This document shows positions 42,731-50,928 of a DNA stretch of 64,000 nucleotides, in pieces (position 1 is the stretch's first letter; the number at the start of each line of letters is the position of its first letter). The notes under the pieces were generated by a model that saw nothing but the letters and a program-made list of their open reading frames with translations, searched no databases and was not told the origin of the DNA. The translations under genes were made by a program, and so were the position numbers. This DNA comes from Proteobacteria bacterium UBA981. Its GTDB lineage: Bacteria; Pseudomonadota; Gammaproteobacteria; Ga0077536. The DNA is taken from positions 124,001 to 188,000 of the forward strand of contig DBBP01000008.1 of the NCBI GenBank assembly GCA_002292285.1, written 5' to 3'.

Positions 42731-43390
42731 ATGCGGTTTTTGAAGAGATTATTTGCCGTCGCAGTTTTTCTTTCGGCAGCGACGATGGGGGCTCACGCGG
42801 ACAATGTGCTCGATGTGCCTGCGCCCGCCGGCCTCGACGACTGCCCGATTCCGCGTGCCGAAACGCCGCTCGCCACGGAGTATGGATCGGCCGGGTTTAT
42901 CAAGAATATGGCAGAAAGTCCTGACTCAATCCGCGCGATCGCAGCGCGCCTTCTTGGCGTTGCGTTAACCGACGACGCACAGCCCGCGGCACCCGGTTGT
43001 GACCCGAGTTGCCCTGCTGGACAGCTATCGGAAGTGGTTTATCGGGTCGCTCCGGTCGCGTTCCTCCCGGACGAAAAACAGCATGAAGTGTGTTTGACGT
43101 TTGAAAAACAAACGAGCGAAACCCCGATGTTATTCGACCCTCGCTCTTTTGCCTCCGTCGACGACTTGAACGAGTGGATGACGGCCTTTTCGCAGGGCCG
43201 GGGTGAGGACGGACGCTTGTTGTATGAACGTTGCGGTTCAAACTGCAGCCCCCGGTACACATTCTTTATCGCATCCGAAGGCGCGGGCTATCAGGTCAAA
43301 GCAGAAGTCTTGTGTGGCCTTGCTCGCGACAAGAGTAACGATCAATATTTGATATCTACTGCACTTCGCCAACGCTGTGTAGTGAACTAA
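42731..43390 (+). CDS. Secreted cysteine-rich protein of unknown function
   Basis: This 219-residue protein is not recognised. Residues 1-23 form a clear signal peptide (KRLFAVAVFLSAATMGAHA then DNVLD). The mature part has eight cysteines, an even number that could form four disulfides, in short clusters such as PGCDPSCPAG and ERCGSNCSP. Many acidic residues make it likely to be soluble in the periplasm or outside the cell. It has a Fur-box-like site in its promoter and a TlpA-like thioredoxin gene upstream. Binding of iron or another metal is possible but not shown. The fatty acid hydroxylase gene follows after 40 bases. Confidence 0.68.
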   Translation: MRFLKRLFAVAVFLSAATMGAHADNVLDVPAPAGLDDCPIPRAETPLATEYGSAGFIKNMAESPDSIRAIAARLLGVALTDDAQPAAPGCDPSCPAGQLSEVVYRVAPVAFLPDEKQHEVCLTFEKQTSETPMLFDPRSFASVDDLNEWMTAFSQGRGEDGRLLYERCGSNCSPRYTFFIASEGAGYQVKAEVLCGLARDKSNDQYLISTALRQRCVVN

Positions 43391-43430
43391 AGCCTGCCGT
43401 CGCGGCGTCTACGGAACCAGTAAATCGCTA

Positions 43431-44333
43431 GTGTCGGAACTCGAAGAACACTCGAACATTAAGTTGCGCAGCCTGCTTTGCCGCGGCGCCTGGCCGGCAT
43501 TATTGCTGTCATCGATGACTATTTTGTGGCTAGGATTCGCGGCCGGCCATGAAACTTTGTTTTTCAATATCTCCTATGCCTGGATCGTGCTGTGCCTGCT
43601 CGTGGCCGAAAAGCGGATACCCTACCGCACAGCCTGGCGCAAATCTGACGGTCAACTTGGGGCAGATCTGAGTCACACGATTCTGAACAAAGGGCTGGTA
43701 CAGCTGCTCATCGTCAGTTTGCTGGGGCTTGGCGTAGTTGGTACAGCTGAGGGTGGCATTATTGCCGCCTGGCCGCTCGCCGTGCAGGTCATCTTCGGTC
43801 TGGTGGCGTCAGAATTCGCACTTTATTGGGCGCACAGGATTGCCCACGAATGGCCCTGGCTATGGCACTTCCACGCGGTGCATCACAGCGTGAAAAAATT
43901 ATGGTTGGTGAACACCGGTCGCTTCCACTTCGTGGATTCTTTTGCCAGTGTATTTGCCAGTGCACCTATTTTGTTGCTCAGCGGGATGAGCATGGATGCG
44001 GTCGTGTGGGTCAGTGCGATTACCGCCTACATCGGCATTCTCACGCACTGTAACGTTGATATGCGTTGCGGTCCGCTCAGCTATGTCTTTAACACGCCTC
44101 AACTACACCGTTGGCATCACGCTATAGACACGCAAATAGGAAACAATAATTACGGCGAGAACGTGATGTTGTGGGACCACATTTTTGGTAGTTTTTTTCT
44201 GCGACCAGAACAGCACGTCGAGCAAATTGGTATCGCCGACAGGATGCCCGTCCGTTTTCTGGACCAGCTCACCATGCCCTTCAATTGGCAGCGCTATCAG
44301 GAGGCTACCAGCGCCTCCTCGTCCGACGCATGA
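43431..44333 (+). CDS. Sterol desaturase/fatty acid hydroxylase family membrane protein
   Basis: This 300-residue integral membrane di-iron oxygenase has the histidine clusters in family order: HRIAH (HxxxH), HFHAVHH (HxxHH) and HRWHH near the C-terminus, with HCNVD between. Four hydrophobic segments flank them. Members hydroxylate or desaturate sterols, fatty acids, carotenoids or lipid head groups; OlsE, which hydroxylates the ornithine-lipid head group, belongs here. An OlsF-like acyltransferase lies 1 kb away, which makes an OlsE-like role attractive. The start is GTG with a weak ribosome site. Its 3' end overlaps the convergent ferritin-like gene by 37 bases. Confidence 0.88.
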   Translation: MSELEEHSNIKLRSLLCRGAWPALLLSSMTILWLGFAAGHETLFFNISYAWIVLCLLVAEKRIPYRTAWRKSDGQLGADLSHTILNKGLVQLLIVSLLGLGVVGTAEGGIIAAWPLAVQVIFGLVASEFALYWAHRIAHEWPWLWHFHAVHHSVKKLWLVNTGRFHFVDSFASVFASAPILLLSGMSMDAVVWVSAITAYIGILTHCNVDMRCGPLSYVFNTPQLHRWHHAIDTQIGNNNYGENVMLWDHIFGSFFLRPEQHVEQIGIADRMPVRFLDQLTMPFNWQRYQEATSASSSDA

Positions 44334-45142
44334 CGGCCTGAGCGCCGCTTCAACACCCACACCACCAGCCCAACCAGCGATTGCTGTAGTCGGCGACCAA
44401 CTCGTAAGCCTACCGCCTGCATAATCATGTGGACCAATGTGTGGACATGTTGGCGGGCATACATTCCGGTTGCGATGTCTTGATAGGCGCCCGTGCACTC
44501 GGTTCGGTCATAGGTCGGCTTGCCATCAGATTCGGAGTAGTTGGCGCTAAACCAGGCATAGCCCAATTCATCGTCGCCTGTCTCGGCAACCCGCCCGAGG
44601 GCAATGCGCAGCCGTGCGAACAGGCTTAAGCGGGGATAGCGTTCGTAGAAGCGTTTGAACAACAGGTAATGTCGAGACTCGTCCTGGGCAATTCGTTGGC
44701 AGATTTGCCGCAACACCGGTTCGCGGGTGAAATCACGAATCGCAGAATAGTACGAGCACGTGCCGGACTCGACGACGCAGCGGGCCAACAATTCGCCCGT
44801 CGGCGAGCCGCGCACTGAGACTGCGGCGTCAAGTGGCAGGCTGTAGCCGGCTCGAAAACGCGCAAGACTGGCTGCGAAGTCGAATTCTGGGTCGACTAAT
44901 TCCGCCCAACGCCCCAATGCCGCGCCGTGTTGCACTTCTTCGATGCCCCAATGGCTCGCGGCCGCCTTGAAATCGTCGTCGTCGCGAAAAACATTGTGCA
45001 GGTAAACCACGTAATCCGCGCTGTTCGCTTCGACCAGCGCGGCGGTTTTCACAGCCGCAAGCAAATCTGCCGACACCATGGCGGGATCCAGTGAGGACCA
45101 CTGAATATCGTCCAGGCTCCAGTGCGAGGCGAAGTCGTTCAT
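44297..45142 (-). CDS. Ferritin-like di-iron domain protein
   Basis: This 281-residue helical protein has the spaced Glu/His pairs of ferritin-like di-iron enzymes: VEANSADY, EEVQHGAALGRW, VESGTCSYYSAIRDF and QDESRHYLLFKRFYERY, that is two ExxH motifs (EEVQH and DESRH) with partner Glu residues. The arrangement resembles acyl-ACP desaturase-like and aldehyde-deformylating relatives. A cluster of basic residues and a hydrophobic patch close to the C-terminus (VGLVVWVLKRR) suggest contact with the membrane. It lies between a fatty acid hydroxylase and an OlsF-like acyltransferase, so oxidation of a lipid chain is a fair guess. The ATG at 45142 avoids overlap with the divergent gene. Confidence 0.8.
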   Translation of the reverse strand: MNDFASHWSLDDIQWSSLDPAMVSADLLAAVKTAALVEANSADYVVYLHNVFRDDDDFKAAASHWGIEEVQHGAALGRWAELVDPEFDFAASLARFRAGYSLPLDAAVSVRGSPTGELLARCVVESGTCSYYSAIRDFTREPVLRQICQRIAQDESRHYLLFKRFYERYPRLSLFARLRIALGRVAETGDDELGYAWFSANYSESDGKPTYDRTECTGAYQDIATGMYARQHVHTLVHMIMQAVGLRVGRRLQQSLVGLVVWVLKRRSGRHASDEEALVAS

Positions 45143-45314
45143 TGAATCTATCTCTGTGTCGCCATAGCGCTCGTTGAGGGTCGCCTTTGGGTATGATGTC
45201 GCCAGTCGCCAAGAGCACTGTTCGGTCTGCGCCCGCGCGGAGCACGATTGTAACAACCCGCGACGAGGAACGACCAAGCCGGCATGAGGTGTACTGTTAT
45301 TAGAGCGAACGCAT

Positions 45315-47162
45315 ATGGCTGACACTCAGCCGAGTCCGGAACGTCACCGCTTCTCAGTTGTGCCGCATATGCCCGCCTTTCTCGGCCCCCTGCGCGCGCC
45401 TTGCGGCAAGGTGGTCGACGCGCTGTTGGGTTTACACGGGCTGAATCATGTATATCAGCGTATTCCGCATCACCTCGACCCGCCGACTTTCTCGCGCTGC
45501 ACACTTGATCTGGTCGACGTAGATTTCACCATCGATTCTGCTTCCCTGGCCAACATCCCCAAAACCGGCGCCTGTATCGTGGTTGCCAATCACCCACATG
45601 GCGCGCTCGATGGGGTGGGTGTTATCGATTTGCTCGGCCGACATCGGTCTGACATCAAAGTCATGGCCAATCATTTGCTCGAAAGCTTCGCGGAACTCCA
45701 GTCGGTGTTTATCGGCGTCGATCCGTTTGGCGGCAAGCAGGCAGCCCGCTTTAATATCCGGGCCGTGCGCGCTGCCCTGAAGTGGCTGCGCGGTGGCGGT
45801 ATGTTGGTGATGTTTCCCGGTGGTGAGGTGTCGAGCTTCGACTGGCGCACACGTCGGGTGACCGATCCGGCCTGGGATTCGGGCATCGGCTGGTTAGTTG
45901 AAAAAAGTGGCGCGCCGGTTGTACCCGCGTACATCAACGGCCGCAACAGCCTGCCCTTCCTCGCTGCCGGTTTTATACATCCGATGTTGCGCACCTTTAT
46001 GCTGGTACGCGAGATGCTTAATCACCGTGGCACGGTTGTCGAAGTCAGGTGCGGTCGTGCGATTGATGCTGAAACGCTCGGTTTGTTGGGCGGTAGAGCC
46101 GCAATCGCACCCTACTTACAGACCAGCACGTACCTCATCAAGGCACGCGGCACCTACAAGAAGCCTATGCATCTCGGTCAAGTCACCCCCGCTGGTGATA
46201 AATTCGAACCGATCATTCAACCCATTCCGACCGCGGAAATGGCCGCCGAAGTTGCACAACTACCCATCCAGCAACAGTTGGTTGGAGGCGCCGGGGACTT
46301 AGACGTCTGGTACGCGAAAGCGGCGCAAATACCCTCGCTAATAAAGGAAATCGGACGCCTGCGAGAACTCAGCTTTCGCCAGGTCGGTGAAGGGACTGGA
46401 AAAAGCCTCGACCTTGATTCATTCGACGATTACTACTTGCATTTGTTCGTCTGGGACCGTGTTAGCAATGCAGTTATTGGTGGATACCGACTGGGGGAAG
46501 TTGACAGCATCCTGAGCCGGCATGGCAGTAAAGGACTTTATATCCGATCGCTGTTCAAGCTATCCCCTCAATTGGAAGACGAGCTGCGTACCGCACTGGA
46601 AGTGGGACGCTCGTTTGTGCGCCCCGAGCATCAGCGCAACTATTCGTCGTTGATGCTGCTGTGGAAAGGCATTGCAACCTTTGTCGCGCGTTCGCCGCAC
46701 TATCGCATCTTGTTCGGGCCGGTCAGTATTAGTAACGACTACCACCCCGTTTCACAGCAGCTCATCGTGCGCTTTCTGCAACGCCACAGTATGGAATTGG
46801 AGCGCGCCAGCCTGGTCAAACCACACCATCCTTTTCGCTCGGGCGACCGCTCGACAAGGCGCGTCGATTTGGACGTCGACGACATGCGCATCATCTCTAA
46901 TCTGCTCAGCACAGTTGAGGATGACAACGTCGGCGTGCCGGTGTTATTGCGGCAGTATTTGAAATTAAACGGTCGCATTCTGGGCTTCAATGTCGACCCG
47001 GAATTCAATAACTCCATCGATTGTTTGCTCTGGGTCGATTTGTCCAGTACCGACTCGTCACTGTTGAAGAAGTACATGGGGCCTGATGGCGCCGAACGGT
47101 TTCTGCGTTATCACGGCCTATGGTCTGAGGATGAAGCACCCGGCGCTAAAAGCACGCCGTAA
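45315..47162 (+). CDS. Bifunctional acyltransferase, OlsF-like (ornithine lipid synthesis)
   Basis: This 615-residue two-domain protein has an N-terminal PlsC-like O-acyltransferase: ANHPHGALDG (91-100), the form of the catalytic His-Asp motif used by putative-hemolysin acyltransferases, and FPGGEVSSFDW (167-177). From about 310 the second half matches OlsB/GNAT-like N-acyltransferases (LSFRQVGEGTGKSLDLD, GGYRLG, RSFVRPEHQ). That order is the one in OlsF, which makes ornithine lipid from ornithine and two acyl groups in one polypeptide. It is divergent from the ferritin-like gene. Its last bases run into a strong bidirectional terminator. A glutamine or other aminolipid is possible instead of ornithine. 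Confidence 0.85.
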   Translation: MADTQPSPERHRFSVVPHMPAFLGPLRAPCGKVVDALLGLHGLNHVYQRIPHHLDPPTFSRCTLDLVDVDFTIDSASLANIPKTGACIVVANHPHGALDGVGVIDLLGRHRSDIKVMANHLLESFAELQSVFIGVDPFGGKQAARFNIRAVRAALKWLRGGGMLVMFPGGEVSSFDWRTRRVTDPAWDSGIGWLVEKSGAPVVPAYINGRNSLPFLAAGFIHPMLRTFMLVREMLNHRGTVVEVRCGRAIDAETLGLLGGRAAIAPYLQTSTYLIKARGTYKKPMHLGQVTPAGDKFEPIIQPIPTAEMAAEVAQLPIQQQLVGGAGDLDVWYAKAAQIPSLIKEIGRLRELSFRQVGEGTGKSLDLDSFDDYYLHLFVWDRVSNAVIGGYRLGEVDSILSRHGSKGLYIRSLFKLSPQLEDELRTALEVGRSFVRPEHQRNYSSLMLLWKGIATFVARSPHYRILFGPVSISNDYHPVSQQLIVRFLQRHSMELERASLVKPHHPFRSGDRSTRRVDLDVDDMRIISNLLSTVEDDNVGVPVLLRQYLKLNGRILGFNVDPEFNNSIDCLLWVDLSSTDSSLLKKYMGPDGAERFLRYHGLWSEDEAPGAKSTP

Positions 47163-47173
47163 ACGAATCGGCA

Positions 47174-47209
47174 AAATAAAAAAAGGGCCCCGTGGGGCCC
47201 TTAATTAAT
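47174..47209. terminator. Bidirectional rho-independent terminator
   Basis: AAGGGCCCC-GT-GGGGCCCTT (47184-47203) has an A-rich flank AAAATAAAAA on the left and TTAATTAAT-like sequence on the right. On the minus strand the stem is followed by TTTTTATTTT, a strong stop for the LLM gene; on the plus strand the signal is weaker and serves the OlsF-like gene. Confidence 0.85.
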
Positions 47210-47227
47210 CGCCTGTCTAGCGCTAGT

Positions 47228-48325
47228 TCAAGCTGCTGCGCTTGCTGCGTCCTCGGCGGTCCAGCTTTTGAGCACCGGTAATACTTCTTCGGCGAAAAGC
47301 TTCTGGCTGCGTGCGGCGGCCTCATACGGGATACCTGCAAAGCGGAACGCGGCCAGACAATCGGTTGCGCCCAGCGTTTCACGACGGGTTTCAAACTTGC
47401 GCAGGATTTGATCAGGGGTGCCCCAAATTTGCTGATCAACGTAGGCCTGCATAAGTCCTTCTTTGCCTGTTTCGCGCATCGCGTCGACTGCGTCGCCGTA
47501 AGCTTCGTAGCCTTTGGCGTCTTTGTAGTGATCGCCCATCATCTCGTAGTGATGCAGAACACTGAGCAGGTAGTTGGCGATGAACTTTGAATTCTCGTCG
47601 GCGCGCGCGGAATCGGTGTCGCACACGACCATATCAGTGAGCAGCAAGGGACGCGGGTTGCTGTTGTGATGCTCGATGTACTGCTTTTTGTACTCTTCGA
47701 ATTCCTGCTTCTGCACTTCCAGTGGCTTGTAGTTAAACGCCATCATCTGGGCGCCGAGGCGCGCTGCCTCTTCGCCTGATTCGGGGCTCATAGCGACCTG
47801 TGTGAGACGATCTTTGAAAGTGCGCGTGGGTTTGGGGCGGATAACCGCGCGAGGTTGTTTGAAAAATCCCCCGTCGTGGGCTTCCATGACACCGCTTTCG
47901 AGCGCATTGACGATCATCGGCGCAGCTTCATCGAAGCGGCCGCGCGATTCTTCCATGTCGATGCCGAATTGTTCGAACTCGCGACGGGACAAGCCACGCC
48001 CAAGACCGAGGATAACGCGACCACCGGAAAGCTGGTCGAGTAGCGCGGCTTTTTCAGCGACGCGCAAGGGCTGGGCATTCCACGGCACAATGCACGCGCC
48101 GGTTGCGAGTTTGATGCGTTCGGTCTTCGCGGCAAGGTGCGCAAGATAGACAAAGTTATCCGGGCAGAACGAGTAATCCTCGAAGTGATGCTCGACGACC
48201 CAGACGCTGTCGTAGCCCTGGGCATCGGCGTCAACGCCCATACGTAGTTCTTCGTCGTAAACCTGAGCGTCGCTCATGCCCTCAAAGCCCCAGCTTTGCA
48301 TCACCTGAATCAATCCAACATGCAT
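47228..48325 (-). CDS. LLM-class flavin-dependent oxidoreductase, MHVGM-type paralog
   Basis: This 365-residue luciferase-like monooxygenase begins MHVGLIQVMQSWGFEG and carries VEHHFEDYSFCPDNFV, CIVPWNAQPLRVAEK and GLGRGLSRREFEQFG. It shares the overall plan of the two other MHVGM-type enzymes (12041, 40603) but is more distant; the C-terminal part KGYEAYGDAVDAMRETG parallels their GYEYY block. AAAGGATTAAGAAT precedes the ATG at 48325; the longer frame from 48400 has no ribosome site. It ends at the strongest terminator in the window. The substrate is unknown. Confidence 0.91.
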   Translation of the reverse strand: MHVGLIQVMQSWGFEGMSDAQVYDEELRMGVDADAQGYDSVWVVEHHFEDYSFCPDNFVYLAHLAAKTERIKLATGACIVPWNAQPLRVAEKAALLDQLSGGRVILGLGRGLSRREFEQFGIDMEESRGRFDEAAPMIVNALESGVMEAHDGGFFKQPRAVIRPKPTRTFKDRLTQVAMSPESGEEAARLGAQMMAFNYKPLEVQKQEFEEYKKQYIEHHNSNPRPLLLTDMVVCDTDSARADENSKFIANYLLSVLHHYEMMGDHYKDAKGYEAYGDAVDAMRETGKEGLMQAYVDQQIWGTPDQILRKFETRRETLGATDCLAAFRFAGIPYEAAARSQKLFAEEVLPVLKSWTAEDAASAAA

Positions 48326-48432
48326 ATTCTTAATCCTTTCGTTGAGTGGAAATGCGCTCAATAATGGCGAATACTTTGGCGTGGGTCCAGCTTTTCGCAA
48401 TCCGACCTGCAGTCAACTTCGAGGAGGACAGA

Positions 48433-48873
48433 ATGATGCGAATGGTTGGTCTGCGGTCAGTGCTTGTCCTGGCCGCGGTTATTTTCCACACGGGCGTTGC
48501 CTCGGGAGGCGAAATGTCGGAAAAAGAAGCTATAAAAGCGACTATTTTCAATTACTTTGATGGATTCAGGACGAAAGACAGAGCGCGCCTTGAAAAGGCA
48601 TTCGCAGTCGATGCAGGGCACATGAAGGGCTATCTGAAAGGTAGCGACGGCACTTATCAGCTCAGTGTGCGGCCAATGGATGAGGTGATCGACGACTGGG
48701 TTTCACGCGACACTGACCCGGCCATGCGCGGAGAATTGCTCGACGTGCATATTTACAGCGAGCGCGCAGCCATGGCCACATTCGACTTTAATGGTATTTT
48801 TATCGATGCCTTTCAGCTCGCAAAAATCGACGGCGAATGGCGCATTATCAACAAGTTTTATATCGACAAATGA
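48433..48873 (+). CDS. Exported NTF2/SnoaL-like (lumazine-binding-like) protein
   Basis: The protein has 146 residues. A signal peptide is clear from the ATG at 48433 (VGLRSVLVLAAVIFHTGVASG). The mature part has the NTF2-like fold pattern: helix EKEAIKATIFNYFDGF, then strands ending in ATFDFNGIFIDAFQLAKIDGEWRIINKFY. The C-terminal segment is typical of the putative lumazine-binding family. A perfect GAGGAGG site decides the start. The family includes both ligand carriers and small enzymes, and nothing in the pocket lets me choose. A cupin gene follows after 45 bases and an alpha/beta hydrolase overlaps that, so these three may form one operon. Confidence 0.8.
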   Translation: MMRMVGLRSVLVLAAVIFHTGVASGGEMSEKEAIKATIFNYFDGFRTKDRARLEKAFAVDAGHMKGYLKGSDGTYQLSVRPMDEVIDDWVSRDTDPAMRGELLDVHIYSERAAMATFDFNGIFIDAFQLAKIDGEWRIINKFYIDK

Positions 48874-48918
48874 TGGCCGCCCATCGGTCAGTTTCATGTT
48901 CACTAGGGACACCAACAC

Positions 48919-49305
48919 ATGCATGTAAACCGTAACGCAGAGACGACCGTCCACCGCCTGCCGGGTCTCGAACATCAAACCCTGGCTGGCGGTAAAGACG
49001 GTATGCAGCAAGTCGAAGTGTGGCGCCAGACCATCGCCGGCGGCGCCGCAACTCCGGTCCACAAACACGATTGCGAAGAAATTATCGTGATCTTCGCCGG
49101 TCAGGGTGTTTGTCACTGCGGCGACGAAGATTTTCATTTTGGTGCCGACGACACGTTGGTCATTCCACGCTACGTGACCCATCAGATAGTCAATACCGGG
49201 GACGAGGATTTACGTATTGTCGCGACTTTGTCGATGGCCCCCGTCAAGGTTGAAACTGCCGACGGCGATCCCATGGCGTTGCCCTGGGACCACCATCCAG
49301 AGTGA
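48919..49305 (+). CDS. Cupin-domain protein
   Basis: This is a 128-residue single cupin. The first motif TPVHKHDCEEIIVIFAGQG (about 45-63) holds two His and one Glu as metal ligands, and the second, RYVTHQIVNTG (about 83-93), the last His. Small cupins of this type act as metal-dependent dioxygenases, isomerases or sensors. Its TGA overlaps the GTG of the alpha/beta hydrolase as GTGA, which indicates coupled translation. A joint role in ring or enol-lactone chemistry is possible because the hydrolase resembles enol-lactonases. Confidence 0.86.
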   Translation: MHVNRNAETTVHRLPGLEHQTLAGGKDGMQQVEVWRQTIAGGAATPVHKHDCEEIIVIFAGQGVCHCGDEDFHFGADDTLVIPRYVTHQIVNTGDEDLRIVATLSMAPVKVETADGDPMALPWDHHPE

Positions 49306-50129
49306 CTGGACAGGCATTTCATAGCGCTCACGTTGAGGGCGAGCCGCGACTCGCCTACGACGGTGTCGGAGACGGCCCGCTGCTGGTGTTCTTACACGGC
49401 ATCGGCGGCCATCGCGGGAATTGGCGGCGCCAGCTCGATCATCTGGGCGGGAAGTGTCTGGCAGTCGCCTGGGACGCGCGTGGCTACGGCGATAGTGATG
49501 ATTACGCCGGTCCACTCGACTTTGCTGACTTCAGCTCGGACTTAGCCCGCCTTCTCGACCATCTGCAAGCCGATCGGGCACATTTGTGCGGACTGTCCAT
49601 GGGCGGGCGCATCGCACTCGATTTTCACGATCGGATGCCCTCTCGAGTCGCCAGTCTGACCCTGGCCGACACATTTCCCGGCTTCGACGAATCATTTACG
49701 ACCGAAGGGCGCGAGCGCTTTATCCGCGAGCGTCGAGAACCGTTGGTTAATGGCGGCAAGGAACCTGCCGACATCGCGCCGCTCGTCGCGCCGACTCTGG
49801 TTTCGGCCACCGCAGACAGTGCGGTCATCCAGGAACTTATTGACAGCATGGGCTTGCTGCACAAAGAGTCCTACATCAAAACGATTGAGTCGATGACGCG
49901 ATACCAACGGGTAACTGACGTCAGCACCATTAAGGTTCCCGTGCAAATTATTGTTGGTGCCGAGGACAAGCTGACGCCGCCCTCGATTTCTAGAACGATG
50001 CATGCACGCATCTCTGATTCCCGCTTGTCTGTCATCGAACAGGCGGGCCATCTGAGTAATCTGGAACAGCCGAGAGTGTTCAACGACTGCCTGACAAGCT
50101 TTCTTGGCGAGATAGGTGCCATCAGCTAG
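49302..50129 (+). CDS. Alpha/beta hydrolase, 3-oxoadipate enol-lactonase-like
   Basis: This is a 275-residue cytoplasmic hydrolase. VFLHGIGGHRGNWRRQ (about 28-43) is the oxyanion-hole segment, GLSMGGRIAL (about 95-104) the nucleophile elbow with Ser near 97, GAEDKLTPP (about 220-228) carries the Asp and QAGHLSNLEQP the His. Spacing and the MGGRIAL elbow resemble PcaD-type enol-lactonases and related esterases. It starts at a GTG that overlaps the cupin stop. No protocatechuate genes are nearby, so a true PcaD is unlikely. Confidence 0.9.
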   Translation: MTGQAFHSAHVEGEPRLAYDGVGDGPLLVFLHGIGGHRGNWRRQLDHLGGKCLAVAWDARGYGDSDDYAGPLDFADFSSDLARLLDHLQADRAHLCGLSMGGRIALDFHDRMPSRVASLTLADTFPGFDESFTTEGRERFIRERREPLVNGGKEPADIAPLVAPTLVSATADSAVIQELIDSMGLLHKESYIKTIESMTRYQRVTDVSTIKVPVQIIVGAEDKLTPPSISRTMHARISDSRLSVIEQAGHLSNLEQPRVFNDCLTSFLGEIGAIS

Positions 50130-50179
50130 CCTTTCGATAAGAGCTCGACCTTGACAGAATCATCCAACCGCGCCGCCAG

Positions 50180-50255
50180 ACTGGCGAGCACCGTCGACGC
50201 GCTATGTGAGCAACGACGATATCGCGAGCCGGTATTTTAGCGACGCGTCGCCAGT
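50180..50255. repeat. Inverted repeat between the hydrolase and GGDEF genes
   Basis: ACTGGCGA (50180-50187) and TCGCCAGT (50248-50255) are perfect 8-base arms 60 bases apart. It may be part of a long terminator structure between convergent genes. Confidence 0.3.
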
Positions 50256-50280
50256 CGGATTATTGTTGAGTACGGATTAT

Positions 50281-50928
50281 TCAGGCTCGCTCTGAACAAA
50301 CCTGGTTACCGCCATCCTCGGCTGGCGGATTCTGCACGACGCAATTCCGACCCGACTGTTTCGCCTGATAAAGAGCCACGTCGGCACTCTCAAGAATACG
50401 CTGCGCATCAGTGTCGACCAGGCGAGCCTGGTGCGACAGGCCGACCGAGATAGTCAACACACCATTTTCACCGTCTGCGTGCACGATGCCGGCCGCACGC
50501 ACGCCTTCCACAATCGCATCGGCGAGCGTGAGGGCGTCTTTCTCTTCGATGGCCGAACACACCACACAAAACTCTTCGCCCCCATAGCGGAACACCAGAT
50601 CACTGGCCCGCCGAGCCGAATTCCTAATCACGGTTGCAACAGCAGCGAGTGCGCTATCGCCCGCGACATGGCCATAGCGGTCATTGAATTTCTTGAAATG
50701 ATCAATGTCGAGCATATAAATGGCCAAAGGCTCTTCGGCACGCAGCGAACGCTTGAACTCGCTATTGCTCAACTCCTCAAGCAACTGCCGGTTGTAAACA
50801 CCCGTCAGTGGATCAGTGTGCGAAAGGCGCGCAATGGTGCGTATGTTCGTCTCGTTGTGACGATTAAAGGCGCACAATCCGGCAGTGATCGTGAGGTAGG
50901 CCAGGGTCATCGCCAGCACCGACAGCAT
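50281..50928 (-). CDS. GGDEF diguanylate cyclase domain protein (3' part of an interrupted gene)
   Basis: This 215-residue frame starts with one membrane helix (MLSVLAMTLAYLTITAGLC) and then a full GGDEF domain: DPLTGVYNRQLLEE, DIDHFKKFNDRYGHVAGDSAL, and RYGGEEF as active-site loop. RASD five residues before GGEEF is a complete inhibitory I-site (RxxD). It should be able to make cyclic di-GMP if produced. GAGG lies six bases before the ATG. The frame continues in phase upstream through two stop codons into further membrane helices, so this is the remaining part of a larger sensor protein. Confidence 0.78.
   Translation of the reverse strand: MLSVLAMTLAYLTITAGLCAFNRHNETNIRTIARLSHTDPLTGVYNRQLLEELSNSEFKRSLRAEEPLAIYMLDIDHFKKFNDRYGHVAGDSALAAVATVIRNSARRASDLVFRYGGEEFCVVCSAIEEKDALTLADAIVEGVRAAGIVHADGENGVLTISVGLSHQARLVDTDAQRILESADVALYQAKQSGRNCVVQNPPAEDGGNQVCSERA

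Noticed and set aside
49302..50129. Calling the hydrolase pcaD
   Set aside because: No other protocatechuate-pathway gene is nearby, and the fold is too common for a firm name.
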